In this document: one piece after another, positions 32,563 to 44,048 of the stretch
How the letters are laid out: the number at the start of each line of letters is the position of its first letter
Position numbering within the stretch: the stretch's first letter is position 1
Notes under the pieces: generated by a model
Seen by the model: the letters and a program-made list of their open reading frames with translations, nothing else
Told to the model about the DNA's origin: nothing
The model's database searches: none
Made by a program: the position numbers and the translations under genes
Source of the DNA: Adiantum capillus-veneris
Lineage: Eukaryota; Streptophyta; Polypodiopsida; Polypodiales; Pteridaceae
DNA length: 64,000 nucleotides
Assembly: GCA_014529385.2 (NCBI GenBank)
Contig: CM043948.1
Span: 79,491,291-79,555,290 of the forward strand
Reading direction: 5' to 3'

Positions 32563-33217
32563 CACGATATACGTGGTTCACCTAATGTGGGCTACGTCCA
32601 CGAGAAAGCAGCCACTCAATGGCTTTAGTACTTCAAAACAAGAAGTAGTTTACAAAGGGATTATACCCTTAATGGAGCTCCCGGCTTGCTTCACTCTCAC
32701 CACCTCACACTCACCTTGTTGCATCAACTTCACACTATGAAATGTGTGTAGAAATGGCCTCCTTTTATAGGCCAAAAGGGCTGCCCTCTCTTATGAGAGA
32801 CAGCCATGTGTAGCCGCCCTTGTGCGAATAAGTCCAAATCGGACCCTCCAATCCGCCCATGTGTGGCCGCCCTTGAGAAGACAAGTCCGCTTTTGAATTC
32901 GGCCACCGGCCACCGGCCATTGACTTCCGACCACCGGCTATCGGCCATTGACTACCGGCCACCGGCCAACTGACCGGTTGTTTTCCGATCACTTTCCGGC
33001 CGCCGTCCGGCCTTAATATTCCGGCGAAAAAAAAAGTCTCGAGGGCCTCCGCCCCCGAGGCCTCTAAAGTTGCCCCTGATTCTTGTCCGTGAAAATTTTG
33101 GTTTCCAGTGAGTGATTTTCCTTCACTCACGATGGCTTCTCCTCATAATGGGGGCCTTACAAATGTGCGCTTTTACCACAGAAAATTACAAGGGTAAATC
33201 AGGCTCCATACTTAACA
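32410..33217 (-). repeat. 5' LTR of the Tork-like copia
   Basis: This is the 808-bp partner of 27628-28395. It holds a 62-bp GA tract (32497-32558) and a TATA box near 32763-32772 on the minus strand. An extra 28-bp duplication lies in the GGCCACCGG-rich region (32930-32960), while the other LTR has an extra GGAATATTCC-type segment near 28190. Confidence 0.93.
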
Positions 33218-36100
33218 AATTCTACAATTTCAACAAATAGGTAATTGGTTAAGCATAAATGTTCAACAAGGAGGCTAAGGTATGATGGTATAACCAAAGT
33301 GTGGCCGTGCCACAAATGGTGGAAAACAAGGCTATGGATGTTCACAAGTGCAAGCCAGAGTGGTTGAGTAGGTGTGAAGACTCAGTGTAGGCAAGGGGAT
33401 CCAGATATCTAAGAGTGTCTTGGTTTCATAGACCAAAATTATAAGTTTGAAATCAGAGCCCTAATGTGCAAGTTATGGCAAGTTGAATGTGAAGCTATTG
33501 TAGATCCCTACTGGATGGTGCAATGTCGATGTGGATTCATACTAGAGGGTGTATATGTGGTGGAAGCTTTAATGATATTTAAATTTTTGGCATTGATGTG
33601 CTCAATTTTCTTTCCATGTCGGTTTTCTCATATCTTAAATTGGACTTTAAACAACCGAGTTATAAGCATTTTAAATCTTGTCAAGGGATGGGTCTGTATC
33701 TCTTTTACCCACCTTGGGATGCATGCGCCCCAAAGGTTTTTTAGTTTCCTAGGGATTTTGGAGATGGTTCATGATCTAGCAAGTGGTATCAAAGCAAAGG
33801 TCGACGTCCTTGGTGATACACAAATGGTTGCTATGGAGGATTTCTATTTGTGCAATACAGATGCAGGTAACTTCTTTTTAACTTTTATCTATTCTTGGCT
33901 CTCTTTTGTTTTTATGGACATTGATTTTTTGTTTTTATCGTTGAAGCGCTTGCTGTATGAATTGAAGGATTTTATGACTTTTGTATATTTCTTATTGGGG
34001 GGTGTATAAGCTCATAAGAGACACACCATATCACAAAATGGTTTTAACTAAATACAAAAAGAAAAAATTGATATACATATGTACATTGATTGGTGGGATT
34101 ATCTATGTAAGTTAGTACATCAGTTTGTATTAGATAACATAGTTTGATAAAAAGAAGAGATGGAGGAACCTCTCAACTCTGAACAGAATGAAGAAGATGC
34201 AAAGAAGTCCTCAACACCGTGCAACCATGTGCCTGAGATTAAGGTGCAAGAGTTACGGGAGAAATGTACCACGTTACCAAGCAACAAATGGTCACTGTAT
34301 GACGCAATGCTAATAGACCATTCAAGGGGAGTTTTCTCTCTCTTTCTTTTGCATTAATGAGGAGCTGATGATGGTTATGAGCAAGGCAAGGGAAGTGCCA
34401 TGAATAACGAAGGTAATGAAGAAGCTAATTTAGGGGATGATTTATTAATGCAAGTGATGGTATACAATCTTAAGCAATGCATTGGCTTTACCTTTTAAGA
34501 GGTGCAACTGTGGATTGCATTCTAGACTAGTTGTGCAATAGTAGAATGCATGGGGGAGTTCTCAACCATACACTTGTCATGGATGCATGGGGCTAATGAA
34601 TGACTAGGAGGGGAGATATGAGAGAGTCGAGACTGTGACTGAGCAAAGGTGGAATACGGCCTTAGTGCGGCTTGAAGAAGTCGGTGCTGGCGGAGGGTGC
34701 TGCCATGAAGCTGGTGATGGCAGCTATGGAAACACGTGTGGGGCTGGGGTTTTGCGTCCTTGAAAGCCATGCCAGAAGGTGGTTGAACAATCTTGGCAAG
34801 AAGCACAGATAGGCTCTGCAGGAAATGCAAAAAAAATCCACTCTGCAAGAATGTACGGGACTGTTGACTACTCTTGTAAAATATGTGGACATCGCCTGCG
34901 AGTGGTGATCTCGGTAGCGCGCATCAAAATAAATGAAAAGCAAGAAAAGCATAGCACAATCGGCATTGCATGAGGGCAGAGCGCAGCTAGCCTACATCAA
35001 AGGGCAACGCCATGGGTATAGAAAGGGAAACCAAGAAAGGATATGGAAGAATCAAGAAGAGAGAGAAGACGTGCCCGCTGTCTCCACCAATGTGATGTGC
35101 ATGCGTGATAGGCAAGATTGGACGGAACTGAGTGTGTCCCATGCAAGCACGAGCACCTCCTTATATTGAGAATATGAGGGGGTACAACCGAGTACACATT
35201 ATCTTGGCACATAGGACCTGGGTTCACACCAAGGCCATCCGGCCACACACCACAATATGCCTGAAAGTGAAATGTTGGCATAAATTTGCATTTTAAATAG
35301 TCATTTCATGGAAAATAGGACAAGAAAATTAGGATATTAAAAAACTTTGAAAACTTTTTACCGCAAATTAAAGTCTTTATTATCAGAAAAACTGTCTTGA
35401 GCATGAAAAATTTCAATTTGTGAGCAAGGTTTAAATTATATCAAAAACTAAAAATTCTGTCAAAATTAAAAAAGTAAAAGAAGCTCTATCATAGTTTGTG
35501 TGTTTAGATTACATAGTAGTCAGTTTAACTAGAAAAAAAAATAGTGCAAACATATCCGAGTCATTGTATTAAAGGATAAAATGTGTTCAAAAGTGTGCTG
35601 ATTAATATGCTTGGAAGTGTTTTTAAGCTATATAGAACTCTAGAGATATACATTTAATCAATGTAGATTAGTATTAGAAGGAACTACAAAAATTTAAGAG
35701 AATAAGTAAATTATGAACGTTTATTAATAAATCTATTAAAATGGGCTTGAAAGTAGTAAGTAAGTGGCAAACTTGTGCATTTTTAATGTAGTTAAGGGGG
35801 CCGTTGGGTTAACTGAACGTAGTTAGAAAGACTTGGAAGGCAACATTCATTTGCTGCTTTCGTCGGGGAACCAGCTAGCTGCTAGGGCTACGGGGCACCC
35901 CACTGCAAATATTTTGCATGCTTGTACCTAGGGTTTGGCCAATAAACAAGGGGCAATATCTATGTAGTAAAGCTGAGAGAGGCAAGTCTTAAATAGACTT
36001 TGGGTTATCCCATTGCATACCTTGGTCTTGATGACCTTGAGTTTGCTAATAGAATATTTTAGTCAAGAGCCGTCTATTAGTTTATAGAAGGTGAGAGATT
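33218..36100. other. Unrecognised DNA downstream of the copia element
   Basis: No gene is supported. Open frames at 33464-34009 (plus, 181 codons, hydrophobic) and 34522-34952 (minus) show no motif I know. At 33784-33795 TGGTATCAAAGC resembles an initiator tRNA-Met primer site with one mismatch and is preceded by CTAGCA, as after an LTR, but no matching LTR is seen. The part 34640-35230 is less AT-rich than its surroundings. Confidence 0.45.
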
Positions 36101-36139
36101 CATTCACTTGTTGGAGTTAGCATGGTATAAAAACAGACA

Positions 36140-37374
36140 AAGAGGGAGATGAAGTTGGTGAAAGTAGACCTAAGTGTGTTAGAGGGGTGTGTAGGAGATC
36201 CTAGTGCACTTAAAGAAGAAAAGGAGATTCAAGTAGAACTACTTAAACAACAAAATTAAGTTGATGAGTCTCTCGCTCAAATTCGATTAGATTAAAGGTA
36301 GAAAATGGACAAGCTTTGATGAACAAGATAAAGAGTCTGCCACGTTAGAATATAATTTTTTTCAACAAGATATAATATGTTTTAAAGAAGAAATAGGAAA
36401 AACTTGTGAAATTTTACATAAGGAACCTAAATCGCATGTTGAGGAAGTGAAAACTATGAGTCGGTGCATTAATACAATAGGAGAGGAGCTTGATGAGGAT
36501 AGGCAGCTTATATTTGGATGCCAAGTCCTTTCCAATGATGAGAGGCTACATGAGAGTGAGAAGCCTATGACTCCTGTAGTCAATAATGACTGTTGTATTG
36601 ACAATATTAGCAAATCTATCAATAACCATATTTGATGTTTCTATTGATAATTTACTAAGAGATGTAGAAAGGGAGGAAAGAGAGCTAGTAGATAATAATA
36701 TAGTTACCTTGATAGAGATTGAAAAAAGGAAAATCTTGTTAGAAGCACACCTTGATAAAGAGAATCTACACTAGGTGTGTGAGCAAATCTATTTTGAAAT
36801 TCCATCACCTTATGAATTAAATGATGTGCGTGATATTGACAAAGAGATATGTACTTCTACATTGGTGAAAGATAGTATAGGAAGTACAAATTCTTGTGAG
36901 GAGAACATGTCTATGAACTGCTTTGCATATGAGCAATACTCTGAGATTGAAATTGAATTAGGTTCTTCTAATTTTGAGATCAGGCATGATTGTGAGGAGT
37001 TAAATATAGAAAAAACTTTAATTTTGAATGAAGAGATTGAGAAAAAATAATAATATAATAAACATATTAGTGGTGATGGTCAAAAATGTAAGAGACATAT
37101 TAGATAGGAATTTCAATTAAATGCGGTAATTTTAGGGAATGAGCTTAGAAAATATATTGCACATATGCAAGAGGGAGATGAAACAAAGAGAGGAGAGGAT
37201 AATAGAAATCTTAGGAGACCAAATGTCCACACAAGGTTTTCAATAGAGCGTAGAAAAGGCTGGATAGAGAACAAGGATAGCAAAATGTATGAAAAGAGAC
37301 AATCTGGGTATAAATACTACGGTGTGATAGGGAACATTGCAAAGTTTGGTAAAAAATTGAAATTAGTAAACTAA
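36140..37374 (+). pseudogene. Decayed coding stretch of unknown function
   Basis: Three successive plus-strand open pieces (36447-36635, 36586-36774, 36775-37050), then a further piece at 37165-37374, read as one acidic, Glu/Lys/Asn-rich protein broken by stops and phase changes. Typical segments are EEREL followed by TLIEIEKRKILLEAHLD, and SSNFEIRHDCEELNIEKTL. It is predicted helical and has no zinc knuckle, protease or RT motif. It lies upstream of a gypsy-type polypurine tract (39871), so it may be the gag or extra ORF of a non-autonomous element. That is inference. Confidence 0.35.
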
Positions 37375-37984
37375 ATCACCTTAGCTCAATGATAAGGTAA
37401 TCATAGTAAAGAGTAAGAAATGATTGTTTGGTTTAGAAAATTGAAAAATAAAACAAAATATTTTCTTGTTTGTAATATGAAATAGCTAGCTCATTTTTAA
37501 TTGAGATACTCATAATTACGGAGATGTCATTTCATGTCATATGGATAGTAAGTGTAAGTTTTAATGTACTATCATTTGTGAGTGAATATTTGGGCTACAT
37601 TATGGAGTCTTTGTTGTGTGAGATAAATTATCATTGAGGAGAGGGTTCCTTGTTTATTCTTTCTCATATTCAAGTCATTTTACATTCAATTGTAGGAAGA
37701 ATGATGGCTGTTAATGAAATCCAGATTCAAACATAATTGAGAAAATTTTACATTTTGACTAATAGAACTTCAACAAAAGTATTAAAGAGAGTGGGCCGAA
37801 TTGAGAAAATTTTAATAAATAATATTTTGATGAAAATTGAAATAGGCATAAAAAAATCTAGATTGAGTAGATGCCATGTTTTGTGGGATCTGTGTTTTAA
37901 AATTGAAATGCATATGTTAGTGCAAGGAAAATGTGTGTTTAAGGATTAGAGAAGTGCACGAGAGTGATTTTAAGAGTGTGGAAG

Positions 37985-38265
37985 CTAAAGGGTATGAGTT
38001 AAAGATGTTAGAAAAGTTGAAAAGATGTTAGTAAATTGAAAAGATGTTTGTAGAGAAGTTAGTAAGCCGAGAGATGTTTGAGAGTTAGAGATGTTAAGAA
38101 GCTGAGAGATGATTGAGAAGTAGAGTAGAAAGCTAGAGAAGTGAGATGTTTGGGTGATGTTAGTGGAGATATTTTCCGAGAGGTATGAGATGTTTGAGAG
38201 TTAGAAATACTACAAGATTTTGAGATGTGAGACTTGAGAGGAAGTTTCAAGATGTTAGTTTATCA
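37985..38265 (+). repeat. Low-complexity region built on AGATGTT/GAGAGTTAGA
   Basis: The words 'agatgttt', 'gagatgtt' and 'gagagttaga' recur more than ten times in 280 bp with irregular spacing. This produces Ser/Leu-rich open frames on the other strand that are not genes. Confidence 0.6.
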
Positions 38266-38380
38266 AAGCAAGAGTCTTTAATACAATTGAATTTGAATAA
38301 ATGTTTGAAAGCAAATATAAAATTAATACAAAATTTAAAAAAACATATACATGATGTAAAGAATGTGAAATTGGAGAAGG

Positions 38381-38531
38381 TGTGGTCTATGTGTAGGAAA
38401 CTATAGCTTTGTAATGGAAGTAGGTGTATGTAGCACATATAGGTGTCTGTGACCTAGGATATGGTCTATGTGTAGGACACCGTAGCTCCTTAGAATGTAG
38501 GTGGTTGAACCACGTATAGATGCCTCTAATC
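38381..38531 (+). repeat. Diverged tandem duplication, period about 78 bp
   Basis: Both copies begin 'ggtctatgtgtagga', then 'tatagct' or 'gtagctc', 'gaagtaggtg' or 'atgtaggtgg', and 'cacatatag' or 'cacgtatag'. The second copy begins at about 38461. Confidence 0.6.
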
Positions 38532-38539
38532 CATTGCAC

Positions 38540-39860
38540 TATTTTTGGAAATTTGAATGCTTATTTATTTATTTGCAAATTTATGTTTAAAAAAAGAATT
38601 AAAAAAAGAACAAGCAAATTATCAAAACAAAACAAAAACCCAAAAAAACTAGGATTAGGATACTACATTCCATTAGTGGGTGTGTAGTTCTAATCCTTTT
38701 GCAGTAAACAAAGTTAGAGTGTGTGATCAAAAGAGAAGATTGGAGTAGTTGTTGTGAAGTAAAGAGATGTTAAGCTATATTTAGGGATGCAATTCAAAGT
38801 AAAGCAACAGTTCCAAGAAAGACTTAACAGGTGTTTTGTTTCCAAGTTGTTATTTCAATTTGTTAACATCTTTTCATTTTAATGCCTGTAAGTCAATGAA
38901 AAATTAATAAGTATGTGACATAGTTTTATTAAACTGGCTAGATTAGGAATCTATATGGTTTTATTAGCTAGCAGTCTTTATCTAGTATTATTAATCAAGA
39001 ATTTTGATCGAACTGGTTAGTGGCTGACACGGAGTAGTAAGGGCTATTAATTAATATAGTCACTATAGCTAATCTAGTGTTGGATAGTACATTTATACCC
39101 TTAATGGTAAAAAAAAATCTTTGAAGTGTTGTAGATCTCTATGGTTAGAAGAGACCTTTAAACTCTAGATTATGGCTGGTATGTTAAATATTACACTTGT
39201 GATGAGCTTGGGGAGGGAAAATTATATGTTATATGTTGTGTACCCATCGCCATATAAGCTTAGTAGGTGGGTGGAGTCAACTTTGTCTCTAAGGACAGAG
39301 ACACGAGTCGTATCTAGGTTTTATACGAGTTAGTAAGTGAATGTGAAAGGATATTCCTACTCGACTTAGCAGAAAGTGTGGAATGCTTGAGAAATTAATT
39401 TAAAATAAAAAAACAAAGAGAAAATATAAATTTCAAGTCTGATGTGACTTGCAAAAATAAAAGAATGACTGCATGAAAAATTAAAAATTGATAAACAATG
39501 GGAATTAAAATGAAAAAAAGGGAATAAAAATTCAGGCTATGACTTCCACGTAGTTGTCATATCAATATACTCTAGTTGGTTTATTCCACTATGTTTTTCT
39601 GCTTATTAATTTATCATTGACTATATTATCACTTGACTAAAATGTTAAGAAAGTATGATGTTGTAATGTGTTAAATGAGAATAGACATACTATAGTTAGT
39701 TTTGTTGTGTTGTATTTTAGGCTATTATGCTCGTGACGTTCACAGTTAAGGAGGGGAGCCATTTATTTTTAAAAGTGTAGTTGTAAAGCTGGGAGTTGCA
39801 TCAGTTTAAAGAAGTTCATTTACAGTGTCGAAGACATTTTCTTGTTCGTCGAGGACGACT
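38540..39860. other. AT-rich DNA without recognisable gene
   Basis: No open frame of note and no motif. The last 50 bases before 39871 encode FLFVEDDFTF-like residues, which resembles the C-terminal end of a gypsy polyprotein. Confidence 0.45.
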
Positions 39861-39870
39861 TCACGTTTCA

Positions 39871-39882
39871 GTGGGGGAGGAA
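39871..39882 (+). promoter_or_regulatory. Gypsy-type polypurine tract
   Basis: GTGGGGGAGGAA is followed at once by TGTACACCCC. A purine tract of this form directly before a TGTA(A)CACCCC LTR start is common in plant gypsy elements. Confidence 0.55.
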
Positions 39883-40287
39883 TGTACACCCCAAGATATT
39901 TTCATATTTTGTACAAAACTCGGTGTAATTTGGAAACCTGCATGGGTATGTTAGGAGCATTTTCATAAAAATCATTGCATAATAATGCCTATCTAGCATG
40001 ATTTAATGCTTGTCGCATATGAATGATTACATAGGATTGAATCACTACGGTTGATATGTACATTAAAATTAGAATGCTTTGCCAACTCCTTTGAAATTTC
40101 TTTACCAGTTTTAAAGTACCGAAAAAAGCTTCAAATTTTGACTTAAAATCCGAGAGAGTGTTGATGGCAGAACACAGAAGAAGTTTCCCCAATACGTTGT
40201 ATCCTTATTTTTTGAAGCGGAATGACACTTTTTGTAATATTTGAGCAGTCATTAGATTTTGTGGGAACAAGCCTGTAAGGAGGAATG

Positions 40288-40296
40288 TATATAAAT
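40288..40296 (+). promoter_or_regulatory. TATA box of the probable LTR
   Basis: TATATAAAT lies in the predicted U3 part of the LTR, about 70 bp upstream of the GA tract. Confidence 0.5.
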
Positions 40297-40360
40297 CAAA
40301 TTTTGTAACCCTAAACTCAACTTTTGAATTAATCCAATCCGGTTTTCACTGTGCGTTGTG

Positions 40361-40493
<133 letters not shown>

Positions 40494-41062
40494 CTTCTTT
40501 TCTTCCCTACACACGCTTCGGGAGGTCCATTGCTTAAGCAACACCACCATCACGTTAACAATGGCAAGGGCTTCCATTCAATGCCAAGAGTGTGTGATTC
40601 CGACTACGATGCAAAGTGAGATCCTACGAGCGGGTGAGTTTTCTTGCAAACCAGGTGTCCATTTGGTGAGTTCTTTGCACCTATGGATTCACGAAGAGGA
40701 GAGTTGCGCGTTGGGACTATATGCCATGAAAAACAATAACCTGTATTTTGCTTCTGTCTTTATACACGATTGTCGCAAGAGGTAGTTGGAGGTCGGATAT
40801 CGAGTCACAGTCCATAGGGTATTGATCTCGTGATAAGGAGAGTATATCTTAAAGTTTCCTAAAGCCTTGGAGAAGTCCATAGTTTAATTTGATTGCAATT
40901 GGACAAAAATCTGAGCTTAAAAAGACCAAGAAACAATCCAAACATTCTACATACCCTTTTTGGCCACAACTTGGACAAACTTGATTCCAAACTCAAGTTA
41001 GAGGATATCTGGGAAGTCCCTAAGTGCTGGACTACCTCTGGAGCAAGCTTCATTTCAATTGG

Positions 41063-41506
41063 GTCAAAAAGACATCATACACATATAATGTCTATTTTAA
41101 TAATATTAAACATTTTTTAACTTCAGACTACACAAGGGATATGAGCACATAACTATAAGCACAAACATGCAAAAATTTCTTCACTCTGGTCAAAAAGACT
41201 TTATACGCATATGATGTCTTTTTGGACCTATTGACTTCCAAAGCAAAACTGGGGCATATCCTTACATTCTAAGGGACCTTAGAAGCTAAAAGCCAAGGTT
41301 ATATTCATTTGAGAGAATATTTGAGCCAGTAAGTGCCAAATAACAAAAAGTGATCCAGAATCAGACTGCATCATCTATAATTTGCACATAAGTGGTCCAA
41401 TTGTCATTTTGAAAGTTTCTGAGAGTTACATGCATGGTAGAGAACATTTGGTAAATAAATATTGTCATTTTTGTCAAATAGACTTTATACGCGTAGAAAG
41501 TCTAAG
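41063..41506. repeat. Three copies of a dyad-symmetric motif
   Basis: Copies lie at 41063-41098, 41189-41226 and 41472-41506. Each reads TCAAAAAGAC or TCAAATAGAC, then TTTATACGC or a variant, then a reversed half ending GTCT. The middle copy is an almost complete palindrome around GCATATG. Spacings are about 128 and 282 bp, so this is not a simple tandem array. Confidence 0.6.
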
Positions 41507-42463
41507 GGCCAGATTTGGAGCATATTGAGTAAATTAAGCCTGCGAAAGTGTTCCACATAACTCTAATAACACATTTCACTAGTCAATTCAATGAGAAGAC
41601 CTTACATAGGGAACCAACCCTTTCAAAGAAAATTTTGGGCAGGAAATACTCGTATGTTCTTACTAATCAATACTGGATGTTACTAAAGTGAGAATCACCA
41701 CTAACAAAAATTTGTAGTGTCTAAAGTTTTGTATAGATAGCCAGCAACAAATTCCAACAAGTTGAGACCACTCAAAAATGCAATCAATCAACCAATTGCA
41801 GAGCTGAAATAGCCAGAGTAAGCCACGATAGAGCGAACTCTAAAGGTTAAAGGTTTGGATTTGTAGTGGTGTGTTAAGGGATTGATGTATTTAAGATCAG
41901 GAAGAAACCTCCAAAGAGACCAAAAATCACAAGGGGATCAGGTCAACATAGTGTCTATGGAAAAGAGTGTGACCCAAGCTATAATAGATCCTATAGCACC
42001 AATCATAGAAGATGGTAGTGGAACCGCCACCTCCTCAGAACAATATTTTTAACTCATGGTGGACCAGAACAGCACGGCTAATCAACCAATCCAAGGAGAA
42101 GGAGGGAGCGCTTCGGACATTGAGGTTTACAACCCTTTACTTAGAAGGAACAAATGCCCATGGGGCTCTGGCATATGCTGATGAAAGGGGAGAAAAAAGC
42201 ATATGGATTGAGGAAAAACTAGTAGAAGGAGTGGATGCCCTTCTAGCATACGATGATGGGAATAGATTTTGTGACGAGGAGGCAACACATTACCTTATTG
42301 TTAAGGATCCACAGAACTACAACAAGTACGAGCATAATGTGGTGAAGGGGAAGATGGTTTCTGAAATCACCAAAATACCTCCTCTAATAGACCTTCCTAA
42401 TGCCACCCTAGTGTTTGACAAGAAGGTGACTAAAGTGGCAACTAACCAAGGAGTGGTAGAAAT

Positions 42464-42689
42464 CTATGAATACCTAAATGAGAGAGTCAAGACATATTTC
42501 CGATGTCTAGCACCATTTTCCTTTGAGCTAGGCATAGAAAAGACTCTGTACTTATTCTCAAATGAATCAGAGGGATCTATGAATACCCGAATGGGCGAGT
42601 CAAGACATATTTCTGATGTCTAGCACCATTTGCCTTTGAGCTAGGCACAAAAAATACTCTGTACTTATTCTCATATGAATAAGAGGGAG
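42464..42689 (+). repeat. Tandem duplication, period 113 bp, in the outer gag region
   Basis: Copies start at 42464 and 42577 ('ctatgaatacc' each) and run through 'gtctagcaccattt', 'tttgagctaggca' and 'ctctgtacttattctca'. They are about 90 percent alike. The second copy ends with stops. Confidence 0.85.
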
Positions 42690-43596
42690 TCTCATACTAT
42701 ATGTTAACAAATATGGACAAGAACGATAGAAAAAGAAGAGGTAGCAAGATTGATAACCACTAGAGTAATTCTAACAAACCTCGCTACCACTCAAGGACTA
42801 AACCCTACTCCCAGTAAATCTACCAATACCTTTGAGAAAACGGAGGATGCAACCAGAATCCAATCCAAGAAATCCGGAACGATAGAAACACCAGTATTTC
42901 CTTCATACCTCAACACAAATCCTGAAACGTTGCAATCATGGTTGCGACCCACGGTGACAAGGGAGCAAGAATTCTATAGGGGAGAAGTCCCTATTACAAA
43001 TGGATCATATGTGACCCCTATATTCTCACCCATACCCACGTATCCCAAGGAGAGAAAGGGACCAACAATGGTACCGACCATGGTAGGATTCCCCTATATG
43101 GAGAGAATAAAAACGGAAAGAGGGTTTGCAATGGAACCACCTATTGAAAGGTCTTATAGAGGATATGGGACAAGGGAAGTTGATGAAAGATTGAGACCTG
43201 AACAAGATCCTGTGAGGAGAGAAGGACGAGGAGATTCCACAGTTCGCCTGGTGGAACAAAGACGTATTAGACCTTTGCAAGTCTAGAAATGGGTACACAA
43301 AAGGTATTCAGGAGAAGGGGATCCTAGAGATCATGTGGCAACATTCTTGAGAGTGATCCGAGCAGAAGAAATTAAAGATTTTGATACACAAATTGCTAGA
43401 TTTGGACTCACCCTAGAGGAGGATGCTGCCACCTGGTTTAATTCTGTTGAAGGACAACATTTTGGGACCATCCAAGAAGTTTTTGTTGATGAGTTTCTGG
43501 AGGAATTCTCTCAAAGAGGGATAGCCCACAATACTGTCTCTCAAATCCACAAGTTTAAATCGAAAGAGGGAGAGTCTGTCAGGAAGGCAGCCCTAC

Positions 43597-43654
43597 GGCT
43601 AAAACGATACGTAAAGTTCTGCCCAATGGAAGAACTTTACGTATCGTTTTAGCC
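43597..43654. repeat. Perfect inverted repeat, 24-bp arms, 10-bp loop
   Basis: Arms are 43597-43620 and 43631-43654, with loop GCCCAATGGA. The left arm is in-frame gag sequence (LKRYVKF); the right arm is its exact reverse complement and destroys the frame. The right arm runs directly into the first unit of the 97-bp duplication. Confidence 0.95.
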
Positions 43655-43836
43655 AAGGCCTGAGAAATGCAGACCTTCAAAAGGATTTTCATATGAAGAA
43701 AAGCCCCACTCTAAATGAGTTAACCAAAGAGGCTTTGTTGATATTTATCCAAGGCCTCAGAAATGCAGACCTTCTAAAGGATTTTCATATGAAGAAAAGC
43801 CCCACTCTAAATGAGTTAACCAAAGAGGCTTTGTTC
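43652..43836 (+). repeat. Tandem duplication, period about 97 bp
   Basis: Both copies contain 'caaggcct', 'agaaatgcagacctt', 'aaaggattttcatatg' and 'ctaaatgagttaacc'. Only two or three bases differ, so the event is recent relative to the other damage in this gag. Confidence 0.9.
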
Positions 43837-44048
43837 CTGGTAGATAATCTGAGATCTATAGAGTTGGATATCTAAGAGATAGAGATGACGACTCATCATC
43901 TCAACAAAGTGGATTGAAGTTTGGAAAGATAGTACAACAAAATGAACCAAGAGTAAATCAACAGTGCTTGATAGAGGAGGTGCTAAAGAGGATTAGCCCA
44001 TTTACCAAGCCATAGGCTAAGCCTTTAAAGTGGTGCACCATTGAACAA

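Larger units (their letters stand above)
27628..33217 (-). mobile_element. TNT1/Tork-like Ty1/copia retrotransposon, structurally complete, broken
   Basis: The 5590-bp element has LTRs at 27628-28395 (768 bp, 3') and 32410-33217 (808 bp, 5'), both TGTTA...TAACA. Flanks are AGTTC (27623-27627) and AATTC (33218-33222), a 5-bp target duplication with one change. The primer site and polypurine tract are in place, and one long gag-pol frame fills the interior. Lesions are an in-frame TAG in gag (32268-32270), a TGA after the integrase region (30372-30374), and a frameshift in RNase H near 28800. I count roughly 18 LTR substitutions plus indels, so it is older than the Tat-type element at 1714. Confidence 0.95.
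42012..44048 (+). pseudogene. Gag of an outer gypsy element, first part, with internal duplications
   Basis: An N-terminal frame (42012-42623) of unknown family (WIEEKLVEGVDALLAYDDGN) precedes the recognisable Gag (43320-43650). The Gag is GDPRDHVATFLRVIRAEEIK, then EDAATWFNSVEGQHFGTIQE and EFSQRGIAHNTVSQIHKF, the Retrotrans_gag core that forms the particle. Two tandem duplications (about 113 bp at 42464-42689; about 97 bp at 43652-43836) and a perfect 24-bp hairpin (43597-43654) break it. WCTIEQC at about 44033 begins a zinc knuckle that is cut by the LTR starting at 44049. The remainder continues at 54019. Confidence 0.75.

Noticed and set aside
33784-33795. Primer binding site of another LTR element
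   Set aside because: It has one mismatch to the initiator tRNA-Met type, but no LTR pair could be matched to it, so no element is called.
37985-38265. Satellite or CRISPR-like array
   Set aside because: The AGATGTT words are irregularly spaced and there are no unique spacers of constant length; it is low-complexity DNA in a eukaryotic context.
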